From: a virus
Strand: one strand, 5' to 3'
DNA: 25,733 bases
IMG/VR virus record: IMGVR_UViG_3300046008_000427
Location: 1 to 25,733 of that record
Positions within the stretch are counted from its first letter, which is position 1, and every line of letters starts with the position of its first letter. The notes under the pieces were generated by a model that worked only from the letters and a program-made list of their open reading frames with translations, was not told the DNA's origin and ran no database searches. The position numbers were made by a program, and so were the translations under genes. Below, piece after piece: positions 24,101 through 25,733 of the stretch.

Positions 24101-25733
24101 GAGCTTTAGCAACATCACCGTGATACATTTTCAACAAATCTGACATCATTTTTGCCGCGCCACGAACAGATTGTTCAGGGTCAAAAGCATCAGAAATACC
24201 GTACGCTTTAGCCGTATCAGGTATAAATTGCATTAAGCCTGCTGCTTTAGATTTCTTATTATAAGCTCTAGGGTCGCCAGTACCACCTGTTTCTTGATGT
24301 GCGATAGACGCTAATAAAGCAGGAGAAACACCATATTGTTCACCGTATTTTTCAAACAAAGGTGAGAACTTTTGTACTTGTGGTGAAACTTTAACTTTAA
24401 GTTCTAAAGTTTTTTCTTGCTTACGCAATTCTTCTTGCATACGCTCTATAGCGTCATCAACCGCAGATATTTTACCTTCTTTACCTTTGCGTAGATTTTC
24501 TAGTTCTAACTTAGCAGATTTAGCTTCTTTCTGAGCTTGTTCACCTTTAAGTGCGCCCATTAACTCAGGTCTAAATTCTTTATAAGGGTCAATACCCATA
24601 TCAGAATATGATTTTAACAATTCATCTACGTCTTTGAATTTTTGACGTTGTCCTTCTTTTGTGCTAGTAACAATATCTTGTAATCTAGCATCAACAGCTT
24701 GAATGTACTTTAATTCTAATTCATCTTCTATTTTAGAAAGTTCGTTTCTACGACTTATAACTTTAGCTTCTTTTGCCATACCGTCACGAAGCATTTTTAA
24801 CGTATCACGATTAGCTGAAAGTTGTTGCTCGTATAAATCAGCCGCTTCTTTACCTTCAGGAGTTGATGTATCAAACCCTACATTTGCTGGGTTTAAACTA
24901 GGTGTTAAAGCGTTTATCGTTTGTGTATTATAAGATGGTCTGGTTAGTAACGAATCGTTATAAGCAGGTTTTGTTTTGAGTGAATCCATAGACAAACCTG
25001 TTTTTAATCCAAGATTATTTACTAACGCTATATCTTCACTTGTTTGATATTTTCTAAAGTTACGTTCATTTGCTCTGCGCTGCGCTTCTTCTACAATAGA
25101 ATTTCCGTTAGGTTTGGCACTATCGATAGGATTGCCTCGCATATCTCTATCACGGAAGTCAGGTGTTATGTTATCAATAAACTCTTTTAAACCACTAAAT
25201 AAATCTTTTACTTTATTTATGTTAGCTGTAAGTCTTTCAACAGCAACATCAAACACATCGCCCCATGTTGCTAAACCATCATCACTTACTTTGATTTCAT
25301 CTTTTAATAATGTGAAACCAGTAGCTAATGACGCAACTAACGCGATAAGAGCTGTAATTGGATTCACAGCAACTAAGAACACAGTACCTGCAATTAGACC
25401 ATAGCTAACTAAACCAGCTGCTAATGCCGCTACAGTTCCAATCACAATGTTTAAGTTATCACCCATCAACTTCATAGCTTGATAAAACTTATCAGAGCCT
25501 TCAGAGCTTTGATTCATAATACCAATCCATTTTGTGAATGAATTTTCCATGTACTGAAACGCTTGTGCAAATGTTTTATGTGTTTTAGCGAAGGTTTCAT
25601 TGATTTCGTTAGCAGATAATAACATTGCTTCCATCCACACTTTAGACATCACATTACCTGCGTACATTTCATTACGAAGTTGTGAAATAGTCCAAGCGTG
25701 TGTTTCTTCTGCTTTGATTGCATCTAATGTTGC
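18102..25733 (-). CDS. Tape-measure protein with SLT lytic transglycosylase domain (5' end off the window)
   Basis: The frame is open to the right edge: the 22 codons before the Met at 25667 (ATLDAIKAEETHAWTISQ...) are coding-like, so at least 2,543 residues are present. Features, numbered from that Met: a hydrophobic segment at about 75-130; coiled coils; an SLT lytic transglycosylase domain at about 420-540 (SPALLASIAHQETGG with catalytic Glu459, AAGLMQFIPDTAKAYGI, ALAGYNWGSGNV); a Gly/Ala-rich hydrophobic stretch near 1010-1070 (AVMGAVTGALTGGLFGAIGG); and long helical regions. The C-terminus has FANGGAFTNGIVDKPTFF and MGLMGEAGSEAIMPL, typical of siphovirus tape measures. It sets tail length and digests peptidoglycan during entry. 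The stop TAG overlaps the start of the hub gene. Its size is large; a rise of about 1.5 A per residue would mean a tail well above 300 nm if all of it is helical. Confidence 0.93.
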   Translation of the reverse strand, partial: ATLDAIKAEETHAWTISQLRNEMYAGNVMSKVWMEAMLLSANEINETFAKTHKTFAQAFQYMENSFTKWIGIMNQSSEGSDKFYQAMKLMGDNLNIVIGTVAALAAGLVSYGLIAGTVFLVAVNPITALIALVASLATGFTLLKDEIKVSDDGLATWGDVFDVAVERLTANINKVKDLFSGLKEFIDNITPDFRDRDMRGNPIDSAKPNGNSIVEEAQRRANERNFRKYQTSEDIALVNNLGLKTGLSMDSLKTKPAYNDSLLTRPSYNTQTINALTPSLNPANVGFDTSTPEGKEAADLYEQQLSANRDTLKMLRDGMAKEAKVISRRNELSKIEDELELKYIQAVDARLQDIVTSTKEGQRQKFKDVDELLKSYSDMGIDPYKEFRPELMGALKGEQAQKEAKSAKLELENLRKGKEGKISAVDDAIERMQEELRKQEKTLELKVKVSPQVQKFSPLFEKYGEQYGVSPALLASIAHQETGGTGDPRAYNKKSKAAGLMQFIPDTAKAYGISDAFDPEQSVRGAAKMMSDLLKMYHGDVAKALAGYNWGSGNVRAAGADWKQKAPDETKNYMTNVMGRIGGETQEKQSALVIEKEQVINNLIKTRADLVKAYDDGDIAKIKSLEVQTDRLTRQNREVEKQIANEQSLLEMRKKQATELLGKEERKFKAENETTSFFNSLKNNRDELTESADLINKMGLGAISQLDEKIKEQSDAWSQMRGILGGVTDDIIAVEALIKSGTLSTEEQKAEIEKLLGLKTEEVALQEAITNSQKLATGYNRQATEAQKQSNAEMMKLEDRLRSGKSSVSPFGNLFGGKSELDLKIEQTARAALATDKDGKVVDKDKYDKIAKAEKEIMSLDSSAQKLDNVMNLLSDAFSSFTNKIVKEGKSFGDALAEVSRDMFAQMSSQMMQQGMKDLKAGDTKGGLIQMGTSAAFMISSMLYSSKGKDNFTPATLANGTVLGSPNAVSQSVDNVVKALNDIHYKEYPELRSMGKNFKELANSIDDFVAAVAKSTGNFTNMVDIAVPDVNMLGDKIIGAVAGAVMGAVTGALTGGLFGAIGGGLLGGLMGFAGAKATVTRVAEGIMLNSATLVMDSIEEITVTGKTFAKDKIEKKGILGTKTSYVENYGSLSSEFSGAFNQVLKATAKTIWGLGKDLRLEEILGDRLTTIKTPAVKWDTLDSKKSGTTGDFLKDQINAYLDRIANTVFGNLLGRFQKLGEGMLETVGRLERGVAVAFGGLERLGIKVKDVFKDSPMGAIEFSNAMSELWDSTGNAKDGVKNLATALTAFYDITTSAGDKLGDSFTNINSVIAQFNARNPAASMGTIDAGNVKGDDLQKMLEIETKKLSQASIDLGSVTKLSKPVGELANPSSVSGTIADAISGSGATAAEWKKAIGSPKDVEKQKWSDVPANWQAWINKWADINHDNFAAVRDVLKTRDEVIASAKGELTGTGIETPKELAAAIKPLEQIVNDQADAQASILAITQSYQAILENRNTVLSAEMNILKTNSTLEEQRQYQIKKEMGVYDSTTKKFDFSAFNTTENIRTSTNFALTPQTVTQYDDFVKNIGNYEKFIGKDASKYIQDLPKIGTEVIQYQIKTTEEAKAKTSDIKEIEMFDAEIKSLTDRLKALGEGTVITTMAVKIMEYAMADAATEAQTIAKQKLTVESLIIDGELTTEAERRMMKHKADIANVGIKQTEDEIARKKELFETNEKASFLQDKEAAILKRNLALASDSQKAAIQYQQEVKAINDKWKAADPVKAKELIDLLVSGLNAAKLQEASNYLKTFGQTIKDWVNNLRATQLGSTKSQLDVSANLFNKKLSAAENPFLTVDEKRKELANITGAADTYIAAIKNYYGASKEGIDLIESVVQSVADIPEQLDVQEMMLDRLTSLLDVNKETNDILASVGVASGNSLYLPMKDVIDQLKLSYSDKTEGLTNEQFLLRQVKDEQLMTVLTGLTNVIKADSTVREATLRIAQQSLNTGTSIIGSTATDIEKYAQLGSLTTATKAMGNLVAMFEGLPTLDNQAALSAGVTSFVSLLTTMTSQINDKNFSALFPSAMTTLSKVLNNVSLTLPEAQRVIQGFEAVAKSWSEISFATAWKNRGTAYALGYFESILKIVNDWSLPSADISLKMEEISNTAIDTYGKISQVIKDSTFDESGLREAIYNSESGGILGVAMGRYFQIAMQVAGYEVDTASTKEMAIDNLTKVGAIGFISTAALALSNEEMTSAEKVKIVGYLYDGSYDYVAGISDTIAEASKNADITDVIKYLKGKFDAYFKGVSDLVTLPEVTDFKVGLNLLNTAINAVLSEAANQVTAANAQAAATLAAAQAESDKLAKVVTPPSVDYTYGNSYLEAEATNVGGYSGDLTDTAAMQAAVDAASAKQIRDDYYAKYKQLVDFKNSFTDIDALNAYYDMRPDMLPENLPRPFANGGAFTNGIVDKPTFFNMGLMGEAGSEAIMPLTNVNGKLGVYAANDSNANSEEELAELKAQNANLTKIVNLLVAQNQVHQAGYSAIIEENQQQTDSLRSIKQTNKEVAYG

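Noticed and set aside
1-25733. tRNA genes and CRISPR arrays
   Set aside because: I saw no cloverleaf-like segments with a GTTCRAA loop and no regularly spaced direct repeats by eye; a dedicated scan was not possible.

Overview
This window is part of the genome of a tailed double-stranded DNA phage (or prophage) of a Gram-negative host. The sequence is AT-rich and densely coding. The evidence is a tape-measure gene open at the right edge, a run of tail and fibre genes, a family B DNA polymerase, an AntA-type antirepressor and two GH24 lysozymes. A long non-contractile tail (siphovirus type) is most likely, because the tape measure exceeds 2,540 residues and no sheath or baseplate-wedge genes are visible. 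The Gram-negative host is inferred from a signal-peptide-bearing outer-membrane beta-barrel with a C-terminal Phe, from GH24 lysozymes and from an SLT transglycosylase in the tape measure. I cannot name the genus; the barrel and binding-protein genes look like marine gammaproteobacterial (Vibrio/Shewanella-type) genes, from memory only.

Layout. Positions 1-1058 (+) hold a tightly overlapping set of small early genes: a partial C-terminus, a 37-residue membrane peptide, a MazG-like protein, a Cys-rich mini-protein and an acidic coiled-coil protein. Next comes a promoter embedded in a perfect inverted repeat, then a T4-like lysozyme (1126-1590). Positions 1605-3558 (+) are a three-gene cassette with coupled start/stop overlaps: an inner-membrane coiled-coil protein, a periplasmic PstS-like binding domain and an outer-membrane barrel. 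Its leucine codon use differs from its neighbours and it ends in its own terminator. Then follow the family B polymerase (3636-5783), a strong promoter, a structured leader with interleaved complementary arms, the antirepressor (5931-6647), a small unknown gene (6736-7095), and a lysis-like pair of a 41-residue membrane peptide and a second, diverged GH24 lysozyme (7140-7743).

A bidirectional terminator at 7745-7775 separates the rightward genes from the leftward tail operon. Read on the minus strand from the right edge, that operon is: tape measure with SLT domain, tail hub-like protein, [65-nt gap with a strong promoter], a 404-residue tail protein, a 902-residue fibre, a 132-residue fibre-associated protein, a 143-residue fibre-tip-like protein, a GIY-YIG homing endonuclease, a 641-residue six-repeat beta protein, a fibre-assembly-like protein and a small membrane protein. 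Most junctions are ATGA-type overlaps.

The most interesting items are the cassette spanning the inner membrane, periplasm and outer membrane (a likely moron), the interleaved leader of the antirepressor, the seamless insertion of the homing endonuclease between two fibre genes, and the presence of two differently armed lysozymes.
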